From: Astragalus membranaceus | Taxonomy: Eukaryota; Streptophyta; Magnoliopsida; Fabales; Fabaceae | Assembly: GCA_039519185.1 (NCBI GenBank) | Contig: CM076848.1 | Coordinates: forward strand, 123,554,871 to 123,618,870 | Direction of reading: 5' to 3' | Length of the DNA: 64,000 nt | In this document: one piece after another, positions 46,248 to 57,649 of the stretch | How the letters are laid out: the number at the start of each line of letters is the position of its first letter | Numbering within the stretch: the first letter of the stretch is position 1 | Position numbers and translations under genes: made by a program | The notes under the pieces: generated by a model | Databases searched by the model: none | Told to the model about the DNA's origin: nothing | The model's input: only the letters and a program-made list of their open reading frames with translations

Positions 46248-46283
46248 AAAGAATTTTGTCCTCAAAATTAGACACAACGTACC

Positions 46284-49200
46284 TTAAGAAAACATATACG
46301 GATACTGAGTCCGCATATCGTCCTCCAACTCCCAAGTAGCTTCCTCGACGGAAAAACCATCCCAAACCACCTTGACAATGGGAATTGACCTCGTCCGTAG
46401 CGTCCTCTCGCCACGTTCCATGATGTAATTCGGGTGAGGTTGGAAAGACAACTCCGGTCGAAGGTCAATCGTTTCAAAATCTAACGGTTGACTTGGATCT
46501 GGAATGTACTTCCGCAACTGAGACACATGGAATACATCATGCAGATTTGACAATGGTGGAGGCAAAGCAATACGGTATGCCAGAGACCCTATTCGCTCAA
46601 TAATCTGGAAGGGTCCAATATACCGAGGACTGAGTTTCTTCACCCGTAATGCCCTACCTGTGCCAATTGTCGGTGACAATTTCAAAAACACATGATCACC
46701 CGATTCAAACTCTAACGGCCTTCTCCTTTTGTCGGCATAACTCTTTTGCCTACTTTGAGCAGCTTTCATTCTTTCCCTTATCTGGCGGATCTTTTCAGTA
46801 GTGTCATGAATCATCTCGGGTCCTAACAATCGGTTCTCACCTACTTCCCACCAACACAATGGAGTTCTACATTTCCTACCATATAAGGCTTCAAAAGGTG
46901 CCATTCCGATACTGGAATGATAACTGTTGTTGTATGAGAATTCCACCAATGGAAGATGATCCTCCCATTTCTTTCCGTTATCAAGTACCGAAGCCCTAAG
47001 CATATCCTCTAATGTCTGGATAGTTCTCTCGGTCTGACCGTCTGTTTGCGGGTGATAAGCGGTACTAAGAAGTACTTTAGTCCCCATTGCTTCATTCAGA
47101 GCTTTCCAAAATCGAGAAGTGAATTTCGGATCTCGTTCCGACACTATGCTGGTAGGAACCCCATGTAACCTTACTATGTTCTTCAAATACACCTCAGCTA
47201 ACTTGGATACTTTACTGCTCGAACGAACTGGAATAAAATGGGCTGATTTAGTTAACCGATCCACAACTACCCAAATGGAGTCGTTACCGGCTTGAGACCT
47301 TGGCAACGCCATTACAAAATCCATAGAAATATCTTCCCACTTCCATACTGGCACGTCTAGTGACCGTAACAGACCAGCAGGCTTCTGATGTTCTATTTTG
47401 ACTTTTTGACAAGTTAAGCATTGTGATACGAATTCAGCAATTTCTAACTTCATTCCCGGCCACCAATACATCTGTTTTAAATCTCTGTACATCTTGGTGG
47501 ACCCAGGATGTACGGAAAATAAACTTCGGTGTGCTACCTCTAGCACTTGCCTTTTAATACTCTCATCGTCGGGCACACAGATCCTACCGTTGAAACAAAT
47601 AACCCCATCACTATCCTCGGTAAAATCTGGCAACACTTTCTGTGATTGTAGTTTCACATCAACTCCCTGTGCTAAGCGAATAGAATCCCTTATGGAACTA
47701 GAGATCCTCATGTGGCTCAACACCAACCGGTTCCTTTTTGGCTTTGAATCCAAATTTAAGTCCCGGAAAGACTCCAACAATTCCATTTCATGCATCATTA
47801 ACCCCGCTATATGAATGGATTTCCTACTTAGTGCATCAGCTACAACATTAGCCTTTCCCGGATGATACTTCAATTCGAAGTCATAATCCTTCAGAAACTC
47901 CACCCACCTTCTTTGCCTGTTATTTAACTCCTTTTGATCAAACAAATATTTCAAACTTTTATGATCACTAAAGACTTCGAAACGAGACCCATACAGGTAA
48001 TGTCTCCAAATCTTCAGTGCATACACAATAGCTGCCAACTCCAAATCATGAGTCGGATAATTCTCTTCATGAGTCTTCAACTGTCTGGAGGCATAAGCTA
48101 CAACTTGTTGGTTCTGCATGAGGACACATCCCAAACCCTTTCCAGAAGCATCGCTGTAAATTTGAAAATCCAAAGACGGATCTGGAAGAATTAGGATTGG
48201 AGCGGAAGTCAACCTAACCTTCAACTCTTGAAAACATCCCTCACAATCGGCATTCCATATAAACGGTTGGGCCTTACGAGTCAACCGAGTAAGTGGAAGA
48301 ACCAATTGTGAAAAACCTTGAATAAACCTCCTGTAGTAACCAGCTAGACCCAAGAAACTTCTTATTTCAGTGACAGATGTTGGTCGTTCCCAGTTCAACA
48401 CCGCTTCTACTTTACTGGGATCCACCGCAACTCCCGATTGGGAAATCACGTGTCCCAAAAACTTCACTTCCGGCATCCAGAAGTCACACTTCGACGGCTT
48501 GGCATACAATTTCTTTTCTCGGAGTACGTTCAGAACAATGCGGAGATGTTGAACATGGTCCTCAATGGTCTTAGAGTACACCAAGATATCATCAATGAAA
48601 ACTACCACAAACTGATCAAGGTACGTGTGAAACACTCGGTTCATGTAATCCATGAATACCGCTGGAGCATTAGTCAAACCGAAGGGCATCACTACGAACT
48701 CGTAATGTCCATACCTCGTACGGAAAGCTGTCTTCGGAATATCTAAGGCTCTCACCTTTATTTGATGATAGCCCGACCTTAGATCAATTTTTGAAAATAC
48801 CACGGCACCCCGAAGTTGGTCAAGCAAATCGTCTATCCTTGGCAAGGGATATTTATTCTTGATCGTCACTTTATTCAGTTGCCGATAATCTACGCACAAC
48901 CTCATGCTACCATCCTTCTTTTTGACTAGCAACACCGGAGCACCCCATGGAGAAGCGCTCGGTCGAATGAACCTCTTTGAGATCAACTCTTCAAGTTGAG
49001 ACTTCAATTCCTTTAATTCTAAGGGAGACATTCTATAAGGAGCAATAGAGATGGATCCTGTACCAGGAATCAACTCTATTGAGAACTCTACCTCTCGGTC
49101 AGGAGGTAAGGATGAAACTTCTTCTGGAAAGACATCTAGAAATTCATTTACCACTTGCACAGATGACAAATCTAAACCCGTTTCAGTAGATGCAGACAAC

Positions 49201-50678
49201 ATAATAAGAATAGCTTCTGCACCTTGGAATAATGACTGGCTTGCTTCGGTGTAAGAGATCATCACTTCAGAATCTGCCTGTGTCAAGCCTACGGATTCGG
49301 AGGCGAAGCTAATGGTTCGATCGGCACAGTTGATCATCAAATGATTTTCAGCCATCCAATTCATACCCAGAACAATGTCCATGCTTCTCATAGGCAAGCA
49401 AATAAATCTCACAACAAACTGTCTTTCGCCTATGACAAGTAGGCAATTTTCACATAATGCTTGGGCCTGGACACGACCGTTGGCAGCAGTTAAAATAGTT
49501 ATCGGTTTGGATAGCTCAGACAATGCTAGTCCCAACCGATCCACACATGCTTGCGAGATAAAACAGTGAGTTGCACCAGAATCATATAAAATATTGACTG
49601 AATTATTAAAAAGAGATCCCGTACCCCTCAGAAGATTATCCGTAGGTGTGATGGTCCGAGCATCTAGAGTGTTGATTCGGCCTTGACTAGGTGCATTTGG
49701 TGCTCTTTGGATGTTCTTCTTTGCTGGGCACTCATTTGCATAGTGGCCCTCTTCATTACAAACATAGCACCTATTAGATTTGTGTACACAACCGCCGTGG
49801 TGATACCTTCCGCACTTAAAACAATTCCTAAACTTCATTTGGTCTGCCGTTTGCACCTGCTTTCCTTTATAATTACCACCCTTGCCTGAGTCCTGCTTGG
49901 GACCCATCTGAGAACTAGATGGCCCAGTGTTCCTCTTACCCTGATGGAATGCCTTCCTACTTGCATACAATCTTGCTAAATCGCTTTCGGCAATATAAGC
50001 TTGTTGAACCATGGCTGCATAATTGGTCTTCGGAAAAGAACTTAGACTTTGAGCAATATCCTCTCTCAACCCATATTTATACCTGTCAGTTTTCCATCGG
50101 TCATTGGGGGCATATCCAGCTAAACCGAAGAATTGATACAACTCTTCAAATTTAGCCGTGCATTGGCCCACGGTCAAGCCTCCTTGTGTGAGAGCTAAGA
50201 ACTCATTTTCTTTATCAAACCTCATTGCCGTGGGGAAGAATTGTTCCAGAAATGATGTTCGGAAATTTTTCCAAGTCGGGGGAGTTCCCATTGTCTCCAT
50301 CATGGCTCTAGCATTTGTCCACCAGTTATTGGCCTCTCCCTTCAACATATGGGATGCCAATCTCAGCTTATCTTCATCGGTTACTTGCATTGTGAGAAAA
50401 ATCTTTTCAATGTCATCTAGCCAATGCTGTGCTTTCATGACATCCGGCCCACCTCTGAACTCGGAGGGTTTCATTTTCAGGAATTCTGTGAAAATTCTCC
50501 TTGGGTTCACTTGTGGCTCTTGAGCTTGATGCTGCTGAGCATTTTGCTGTTGGATCTGTTGCTGCTGATGCATAAGCATCATATCTTGCATCATTTTCTG
50601 TTGGTTCTCAATGACATTCTGCATCCACTCAAAGTTCGGATCAACAGGAGGAGGAACGCCTCTACCTCTTCTGGCCAT
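46284..50678 (-). CDS. chromovirus Gag-Pol polyprotein, uninterrupted frame
   Basis: The frame is open from 50735 (1483 codons), but the Met at 50678 (MARRGRGVPPPVDP) fits gag starts of this group better. Numbering from 50735: gag core 80-260; zinc knuckle 305-336 (an altered CFKCGRYHHGGC then a standard CYVCNEEGHYANEC); aspartic protease LYDSGATH with D385; RT 560-740 with VDYRQLN, DLRSGYHQI and active site FIDD (713-716); RNase H from SDASGKG (D862) to ADALSRK; integrase HHCC at H1069, H1076, C1106, C1109, catalytic D1139 and E1236 with 35 residues between position 1200 and E1236; chromodomain-like tail 1437-1483 (IPIVKVVW, ATWELEDDM). Position 1200 should be Asp but is Glu (codon at 47136-47138, VSERDPKF). 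Everything else looks functional. Confidence 0.95.
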   Translation of the reverse strand: MARRGRGVPPPVDPNFEWMQNVIENQQKMMQDMMLMHQQQQIQQQNAQQHQAQEPQVNPRRIFTEFLKMKPSEFRGGPDVMKAQHWLDDIEKIFLTMQVTDEDKLRLASHMLKGEANNWWTNARAMMETMGTPPTWKNFRTSFLEQFFPTAMRFDKENEFLALTQGGLTVGQCTAKFEELYQFFGLAGYAPNDRWKTDRYKYGLREDIAQSLSSFPKTNYAAMVQQAYIAESDLARLYASRKAFHQGKRNTGPSSSQMGPKQDSGKGGNYKGKQVQTADQMKFRNCFKCGRYHHGGCVHKSNRCYVCNEEGHYANECPAKKNIQRAPNAPSQGRINTLDARTITPTDNLLRGTGSLFNNSVNILYDSGATHCFISQACVDRLGLALSELSKPITILTAANGRVQAQALCENCLLVIGERQFVVRFICLPMRSMDIVLGMNWMAENHLMINCADRTISFASESVGLTQADSEVMISYTEASQSLFQGAEAILIMLSASTETGLDLSSVQVVNEFLDVFPEEVSSLPPDREVEFSIELIPGTGSISIAPYRMSPLELKELKSQLEELISKRFIRPSASPWGAPVLLVKKKDGSMRLCVDYRQLNKVTIKNKYPLPRIDDLLDQLRGAVVFSKIDLRSGYHQIKVRALDIPKTAFRTRYGHYEFVVMPFGLTNAPAVFMDYMNRVFHTYLDQFVVVFIDDILVYSKTIEDHVQHLRIVLNVLREKKLYAKPSKCDFWMPEVKFLGHVISQSGVAVDPSKVEAVLNWERPTSVTEIRSFLGLAGYYRRFIQGFSQLVLPLTRLTRKAQPFIWNADCEGCFQELKVRLTSAPILILPDPSLDFQIYSDASGKGLGCVLMQNQQVVAYASRQLKTHEENYPTHDLELAAIVYALKIWRHYLYGSRFEVFSDHKSLKYLFDQKELNNRQRRWVEFLKDYDFELKYHPGKANVVADALSRKSIHIAGLMMHEMELLESFRDLNLDSKPKRNRLVLSHMRISSSIRDSIRLAQGVDVKLQSQKVLPDFTEDSDGVICFNGRICVPDDESIKRQVLEVAHRSLFSVHPGSTKMYRDLKQMYWWPGMKLEIAEFVSQCLTCQKVKIEHQKPAGLLRSLDVPVWKWEDISMDFVMALPRSQAGNDSIWVVVDRLTKSAHFIPVRSSSKVSKLAEVYLKNIVRLHGVPTSIVSERDPKFTSRFWKALNEAMGTKVLLSTAYHPQTDGQTERTIQTLEDMLRASVLDNGKKWEDHLPLVEFSYNNSYHSSIGMAPFEALYGRKCRTPLCWWEVGENRLLGPEMIHDTTEKIRQIRERMKAAQSRQKSYADKRRRPLEFESGDHVFLKLSPTIGTGRALRVKKLSPRYIGPFQIIERIGSLAYRIALPPPLSNLHDVFHVSQLRKYIPDPSQPLDFETIDLRPELSFQPHPNYIMERGERTLRTRSIPIVKVVWDGFSVEEATWELEDDMRTQYPYMFS

Positions 50679-50798
50679 GATTCTGCGAAATATGCACAAA
50701 GTATTAAGTTGATCAAGCTCAATGTCTAATAGCATACTAAGAAAATCACGACTGGAGAAAGCAAAGACCCTATAAGCTAAGTCCGACTAGGTCGAACC

Positions 50799-50810
50799 GC
50801 TCTGATACCA
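50799..50810 (-). other. primer-binding site, initiator tRNA-Met type
   Basis: On the minus strand tggtatcagagc begins 2 bp after the 5' LTR. It is a perfect initiator tRNA-Met match. Confidence 0.93.
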
Positions 50811-50812
50811 AC

Positions 50813-52948
50813 TGTAACACCCTGATATTTTTATTTGTTAAAAACACCCAAGTGCACATTAATAACACATCAGAGATATTATTTCCTGCTCAGACACTGA
50901 ATACCACTATAAATTTTTCGCTGATTAAACACCACTGTCTTATTTACAAACAAGAACATACGGTACTCAGACCATACACTGTCAGCTACTAAAGTATTCA
51001 GCATCATACAAGAAAGCGGAAGAAAACATAATACTAAAGTCATATTGTCGTTATACATAGACAGCAAAAAGAAAATGAAAATAACTTAAGCATAAATGCC
51101 AAGTCATCAGTAGTCGCCCGAGCCCAACCTACTCGTGCCTCTTAGATTTCCGCTGTCCCTGTGTCTCTGTAAAACAACAACATATGAACAGTGAGATACA
51201 ATCTCAGTGAGTTCTACCGTGACCCCTACTAGCACTCTCGATTCAGTTATTAGTTCTTTTATAGCATAACACGACACCGACTGCAAAACATTGCTACTCC
51301 CGGTATGTCGTAAAATAAACAAGGTACGGCACCGACTGCAAAACCATGCTAATCCCGGTGTATCGCGCAACACAACAAGTACGGCACCGACTGCAAAACC
51401 ATGCTAATCCCGGTGTATCGCACAATAATCTTTAACACAACACCGACTGCAAAACCATGCTAATCCCGGTGAACTCCCCTACCAATAGTACATTCTCCCA
51501 TTGGCATGGAGCCTAGGGAAGGGGATCATGACTGCCCCGCCTAGTATGTTACACATGGGTCGTCACCCAACTCGATATACTATATACGCATATCTACAAT
51601 ACTATGAACCCACGGTCCATCAAATCAGACAATCAATGAAACACTTTAATCCACATTTTATAAAATCCAAGTTCACACTCGCACTCTAGTTGACCACTTT
51701 TCGACACAATTTTCTATATCAAAAACAGTTCATTTTTCCTTAAAAATAGAATATTCAGTTAGGCCTCTGAATAAGCTTTCCAACGCATTTTAGAACACCT
51801 CAATCGGGTTCCCGGATCAAAAGTAATCGCGAAACGAAAAACAGTGTTTGGTTGCTGAAATTCTGCCAAATGGCGCGCGAGTGGCGCGCGGCGCGCAAGT
51901 GGCGCGCGAACAGACAGCAGGTTCTGCCGAATGGCGCGCGAGTGGCGCGCGGCGCCCAAGTGGCGCACGAACAGACAGTAGGGGGGTCTGTCAAGGGCAG
52001 ATTTTGGCGGTTTCGCGCGAAAACCGCGATTCCGCTCAATTCCGATTCTCGTTCCGATTGAAAACAGTCCAAACAAACAGAAAAACAGATTCAACCAATA
52101 TCACACAATCATTCAAATCAATCAATGTCTCAATCAAAACGGTTTTCATCAAAAATGACATATTTTCCAAATAGCGGTTTTGACTCAAGATCTCTCGACA
52201 TCAATTGACGTAAAAATACTCGAAACATAAAAACATCCTAAGCGTGAGTAAAACTCACCCTTGAAGCGAGAGCCGATGTCGAACCGAATTTGCCGAGACT
52301 TGAAAAACTCTCGAACGGAACCCTATTTCACCAATTCGCTCCAAACTTCGATTCGAACTTCACAACGCGATCAATCCGCTCCTAGCTTCGATCCTAAACA
52401 TAACCCAATCATCAACACAACCTATTAATCCATGATTTCAACAAATTTTCCCCACAAACCCTCAATTTTCGAAATCAAAAGGAAGGGGGAAAAATGGAGG
52501 AGAGGCTTACCAAAGATATGGGTTTTGATGAGAAGGATGAGATGAAGATGGTGATGAAATTTGGGACCTTGGGGATGAGTGATGCTCCCACAATCTCTTC
52601 TTCTTTCTTCTTCTTTCTCTTCTCTCCTTTCTCTTCTTTCTCTTCTTTCCCTTCTCTTCTCTGTTTCTTTCCTCTCTCTCGTGGACCCCCTTTTTCTTTT
52701 TATTCAACACACACTCACACACATACATTTAATTAATTAATAAATGAGTGGTAGCGTGGTCCAAATACCATATTGATCTTGATTCCTTATTTCGATTCCA
52801 AAACTTTCTTGATCCGTATTATTCGGTTAACGACCCTGTGACAGCCAATAATTAATTTTAGCACTCAATAATTTTACCAATTAAGTACCAAATTAATTCA
52901 ATTGGGTTAACATCCAAATAATTCGATTAATTATTTTGAGGATGTTAC
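50813..52948 (-). mobile_element. 5' LTR of the minus-strand chromovirus
   Basis: 2136 bp, uninterrupted, joining the A and B parts that are separated in the 3' LTR. On the plus strand it begins TGTAACACCCTGATATT and ends gaggatgttac, one base short of the expected gttaca. It carries the caccgactgcaaaaccat repeats (51275-51475) and two 61-bp GCGCGC units (51861-51982). Confidence 0.93.
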
Positions 52949-52975
52949 CGTGCACCTTAATTCAATTGGGTTAAC
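52949..52975. other. junction with 19-bp templated filler
   Basis: Between the LTR end and Athila sequence lie cgtgcacc and then ttaattcaattgggttaac (52957-52975). The 19-mer is an exact copy of 52893-52911 in the adjacent LTR. It belongs to neither the LTR end nor Athila. Confidence 0.85.
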
Positions 52976-53396
52976 GCCCCAGAAGTTTATCCCTGAGCGG
53001 CCTCCTCCACCCTTTCCCCAAAGGTTAAAGAAGGCCAATCAAGACAAACAGTTTGGGAAATTCATGGAGATTCTGAAGCAGCTTCACATCAACATCCCAT
53101 TGGTGGAAGCTTTACAACAAATGCCGAACTACACCAAGTTTATGAAGGAAGTTCTAGCCAAGAGAAAGAGGCTTGGTGAGTTTGAGACAGTGGCTATGAC
53201 ACAGGAAACAAGTATGCTTTTACAGAGTAAGGTACCCCATAAACTCAAAGATCCAGGTAGTTTCACTTTCCCTTGCTCCATTGGAGGTACTTACTGTGGT
53301 AGGGCCTTGTGTGATTTGGGTGCAAGCATCAACTTGATGCCCAAATCCATTTTTAAAAACTTAGGCATTGGGGAAGCAAGACTGACTGATAACTCA
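52976..53396 (+). pseudogene. Athila-type gag-protease fragment (older copy)
   Basis: The frame reads FIPERPPPPFPQRLKKANQD, then NIPLVEALQQMPNYTKFMKE, KRLGEFETVAMTQE, KLKDPGSFTFPCSIGG and CDLGASINLMPKSIF. This is the conserved gag/protease border of Athila-lineage elements, with CDLGAS as the protease motif. It is about 90% alike to 61800-62200. It is open here, whereas the other copy has stops. It is cut at 53396 by insertion of the next Athila LTR and at its left by the filler junction. Confidence 0.88.
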
Positions 53397-54806
53397 CAGA
53401 AGTGTGAGTTATTTACAGTCATTCAAATGAGAATTATCTTGTTCCAAGAATAAATTATGCTATAAATTGTGATGAGTACCTTCATATTTGACATTGTTGA
53501 ATTCAGGGATAATAATTAGAATTTGGGCACGCAAGTGCCAATTTTTTGGAATCTGACATGTGTGCCAAGTGTTCAGGATTTTACTAAGTATTCAGTGCTA
53601 GGCGAGTGCTGCGGTAGCATCCAAGCAGATTTGTGAGGCGGAGCGAGGACCAGCGAGGCGCCGCATTTAGCGCATCCAGAAAAGGAAGCTTTACCCAGTT
53701 AGCGAGATAGGCGCCCCCTGTGTTCAGCAAGTCAGTGAAATTCCTTAGGGTTTCTTACAACAACCCGATGGAGCAGGCCCAAGAGAGAGGCGCGCCGTGC
53801 TACCATCAAGTCTATAAATAGGGAGCGTGCCCTAGAGCAAGGTGTGCCACATTCTTCGACACGATTTCTCAAGAAAGCAAGAACATCCGAGCCAGATTAC
53901 GAGAAACCTATCTCCACTCCACACTATACTCACCTATTTACATCACTCTATTCCATACTTAGAGACAAACATCCGTAGCCGGTGTTTACCATCTTCGCAT
54001 CAACCTTAGTAGTTGTAGATATGCCTTCATGCTCGTTGGCGTAACTCAACCCTTAGGTGTTTTTACGTTGATGAATAATCTTGCGGTCATTTTGTACTAT
54101 TTTATCATGACTAAGCTCATCATGAGCTAATTCCCTCGATAGTCAAGATATGGTGATATGAACATGTTATTCTAGATTGCGTTTATGTGATTGATTTGTG
54201 ATGCCTTATTAACTTGTGCACTTTTATTGTTATAAACTCTTTTCGAAATTGATCACTTTGATTAGGGTAGCGTGTTTTATTATCCGGAAGGAAATAAATC
54301 ACTGATTTCGCAAGTTAATATAGTTTGAAGGGTAATAGGAATATTATTCTTTCCTAGCGAAGGATATGAATATAATGTTAGGGCTATAGTGTGATCGGAA
54401 ACATGCTTTTCAACCTATGTAATGAACCTCAATGGGAGCTTAGGAATAAGGGAACCTTGATGACATTATGTTAATAGGATAGGAATATCCACATTCATAA
54501 ATTCTGCGCACTGAGTGCTATCACAGCATCCATCACAGCATCGCATCTATAAGTTTTGTTCATTGAACCTAGTCTTGACTATTATCATCTCTCGTATTTT
54601 CACTTGTGATATTTTGTTACCTTTGTTATTATTACGTCGTTTGGTTGCGTCACCACTTCACTCTATTATTTGGTTACACTTTTACTCGCTAAATCAACGC
54701 TATTCCGTAGACCTAGTAGTTAAACCTTAATCCTCGTGGGAACGATCTTTACTTACACTTTATTACTTGTTAGACTGTGTATACTTGCACACGTTTTTGC
54801 GCAACA
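53397..54806 (+). mobile_element. 5' LTR of the second Athila-type element
   Basis: Begins TGATAACTCACAGAAGTG in the middle of the older Athila fragment and ends gcgcaaca 6 bp before the PBS. A TATA-like tctataaatag lies at 53811-53821. The preceding ctgac (53392-53396) is the likely TSD, but the right end is outside the window. No gene; the 71-codon frame at 54515 is not supported. Confidence 0.75.
53811..53821 (+). promoter_or_regulatory. TATA box of the Athila LTR
   Basis: tctataaatag sits about 985 bp before the LTR end, in a context like the U3/R border of plant LTRs. Presumed from sequence only. Confidence 0.55.
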
Positions 54807-54812
54807 AGTTTT

Positions 54813-54830
54813 TGGTGCCGTTGCCGGGGA
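54813..54830 (+). other. primer-binding site of the Athila-type element
   Basis: tggtgccgttgccgggga lies just after the LTR. tggcgccgttgccgggga is the tRNA-Asp-type PBS usual for Athila; one base differs. Confidence 0.85.
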
Positions 54831-54928
54831 TTAACGGATTTAATCACTGTGTCTTAAATAGTATTTGTTTTAGTGAGCTTTTATTTTCTCATCCCCTTCA
54901 TTGTGAATTTCAGCTTTAAGAGGAGTGT

Positions 54929-55308
54929 ATGCGCAGAGCCCATCAGCCAGAGCATCACATAGACCCCGAAATTGAAAGAACAGTAAGGAGATTGAGAAGA
55001 GAGGTTCGAGAAAGACTTGCAGTATCAGTAGCAGAAGTCATTCCAATGGCAGATCACGAAGATGAAGTTGTGGCACTAACAAACATTGAAATGGCCAATG
55101 ACAGAGAGCGGCCATTGAGGGACTATGATGTCTTCGATCCCACCCCCATGGAAACTGGTATTGTGACACCTACCATCGGGGCAGCATCCTTCGAATTCAA
55201 GCCGATGATGTTCCAAATGATGCAAACAGGCCATTTCGCAGGAGGACCCATTGAAGACCCTCACCTGCATTTAGGATAGTTCCTCGAAGTCTTCAACAAC
55301 TTTAAAAT
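54929..55308 (+). pseudogene. Athila gag, N-terminal part
   Basis: Starts at a Met 98 bp after the PBS. It contains FEFKPMMFQMMQTGHFAGGP and EDPHLHLG, a TAG at 55277-55279, then FLEVFNNFKI. This is the Athila gag core start. It stops at the solo LTR insertion at 55309; the same frame resumes at 57582. Confidence 0.85.
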
Positions 55309-57576
55309 TGTAACACCCCGATAAATTCTAACATGTAGAATCACCGAAATGCACTAAATGGCATACATCAGAGTAACTACCTGAAAATGCTTAAGTTTCA
55401 GTACAAAAGACTCGTACATAATCCTAGTGTTCAATACTCAAAACATAAAGTAGCGGAAACGATTTATAACTTATACATGATAGTTATACAACCGATTACA
55501 AAAGTACTACAAAAGGGCAAGGGCCTAAAACAAGAAACATAGACTTTCGGACTCCTCGAGTCACACCAGCTATCCATGCTTTGTCGCCTTTGCCTTCCCC
55601 TGTTTTTCTGTAAAAACCACAAATATGAAGGGTGAGATAAACATTATCTCAGTGAGTCCTATCGAGACCCCTGACCAACTCTAACGGTTTGTTATACTTG
55701 AATCTGAACTCGTGGGCCGAATAAGCGACCATGTGAATACATGATGTTTACTCATAGCTTGTAGCCCTAATAAGCGACTACTTGTTACATTTCTGATTTG
55801 TTTTCCTGATGTAGCCCTAATAAGCGACTACGGATCATATTTTAACATGAACTTAGCACAACCCGAGATATATTAATGCTAGACAATCTTGATTGCCCAA
55901 TATCTACGGAAACCCCAATCCGAAATTCTATCCGAATAATGCTAGGGTCCTAGCTTTGGATTCATGACTCCCCTCAACTAGGTATGCTAATAACTGGAGG
56001 ATCGTCATCCTCGATATACACAAGGTATACCATCTACCTTTCCCCGAGGGAAAGTAACTTGATTTGTGTTTACATGAATTGAGAGTTTTTATGTCTTTAT
56101 AGACTTACAATCAATTAGCTTACATGACTTGATGAACTTGAAGTTCGTTATCGTAACATGATTGGACCCAAGGTCCGTTAACATTTCTTGACTTGTTCTC
56201 ACGCGTTCTCTAAGTACGGTTTTCGTCACATTCATAACATACAAGTTTTCTATCAAACATGATTAACTCCATGATATCAATCTTTACATTGTTGGGGAAC
56301 CATGGGGAATGGATTAGAAGAGGATTGGAATCATTTGGAATGGATAAAAAGGTACTTTGAATTTGAAGGTCAGAAAGTCTCACACGACCCGTGCGTGTAG
56401 GCGCACGACCCGTGCGTTGTTGAAAAATTCGTAGAAAGTTCCAGAAACATACGCACGACCCGTGCGACTAGGCGCACGATCCGTGTGTGTTTAAAAATCC
56501 AGTTCTTGTAGTATCAGATGGGGGCGCACGACCCGTGCTCAGAGGCACACGATCCGTGTGTCTCCATCAGTTTCCAGAAAACAGGTTTTTCACGCGTTAT
56601 TCCATTCCGTTCCGATTCCAAAATCTGTTCCGATCGAGACCCAAACTCAACCACACATTAAAACAGTATATATATATATATACATATCCATCTCAATCAA
56701 GTACCCCCAAACAATCAATCAACAATTTATGATTTAAATCACAATCCTCTTGAGAAAACGGTTTTTAAATAAGTTTCCTTTCGATGACAGAAACGCGTGA
56801 CCATGGTTTTCGAAAGGAAGATTCAGAAACACAAACACATTCCCTAAGCGAGTTATAGAACTCACCTATTTGCGATGAAAATCGCACAATCCCGAATTCA
56901 CTACAGTCACGAACAAAAGAACTACACGAACGGTCTCCGACTTCGCTCCTAGTGCCACCAAAACTGAACAATCGAACCCAGCTTCATCCCCTTCGAATCC
57001 AGCTACTCAATCTTTGTTCTAACAATCTGTATGGAGCTCTATTGCTGAGTATTAACCTTCAGTTGCAACATGCAACAGCTGTTCCACACACTTAGAGTTT
57101 GAGGTCCTTTAATGGTGTTTGTGGAATGGGTGGGTTGCTGTAAACTGAAGTGATATCAAAATGTAGAGGGAGAAGAAAGAAGAACAGTGGTGGGTTCAGA
57201 TCTCACATGCACCAAGTTTCCATGGAACTCTCTCTCTCTCGCGACCTCCCCTCTTTCTCTCTAACTCCTCACTTTTGTTTTTATTTCTGAAACTTCACAA
57301 TTAAAGGGGGTAAGGAGGACATGGGGGTCAGCTGGTCACTTAGACTAGGGAATTTATCCAATTACCCCTTAGCTACTAATTCTATTCTTTGAGACATCTT
57401 ATTACCTATGAAGCTTAACTTAACTCATTTTAACTTAGAACTTAGGCACATTACTCCTAACACTTAATCAAACAATTATTCCCTTATTAAACATAATTAT
57501 TCGAATATTATAGCAAATATATATCACCTCTCGCTAATTTTCAATAATTGAAATTAGCTAATTAGGGGATGTTACA
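55309..57576 (-). mobile_element. chromovirus-type solo LTR inserted in Athila gag
   Basis: 2268 bp with ends TGTAACACCCCG and GATGTTACA on the plus strand, flanked by aaaat (55304-55308, 57577-57581). Read on the minus strand it ends ggggtgttaca, the usual 3' end of Tekay-type LTRs. It contains repeats of gtagccctaataagcgacta (about 55760-55835) and GCACGACCCGTGCG motifs (56390-56570). No internal region remains. Confidence 0.92.
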
Positions 57577-57581
57577 AAAAT

Positions 57582-57649
57582 GCCCGGAGTAACAGAGGAT
57601 GTATTCAGGTTAAGACTCTTCCCATACTCTTTAAAGGATAGAGCCAAAG
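57582..57649 (+). pseudogene. Athila gag, middle fragment between two solo LTRs
   Basis: Translates as PGVTEDVFRLRLFPYSLKD then RAK, the conserved gag segment that precedes AWLNSLE at 60664. It proves that both LTRs interrupt the same gag frame. Confidence 0.9.

Noticed and set aside
47494..50729. Many plus-strand frames of 60-121 codons
   Set aside because: Antisense shadows of the 1483-codon chromovirus polyprotein.
50799..50810. tRNA-like sequence gctctgatacca
   Set aside because: It is only the 12-bp primer-binding complement of initiator tRNA-Met, not a tRNA gene.
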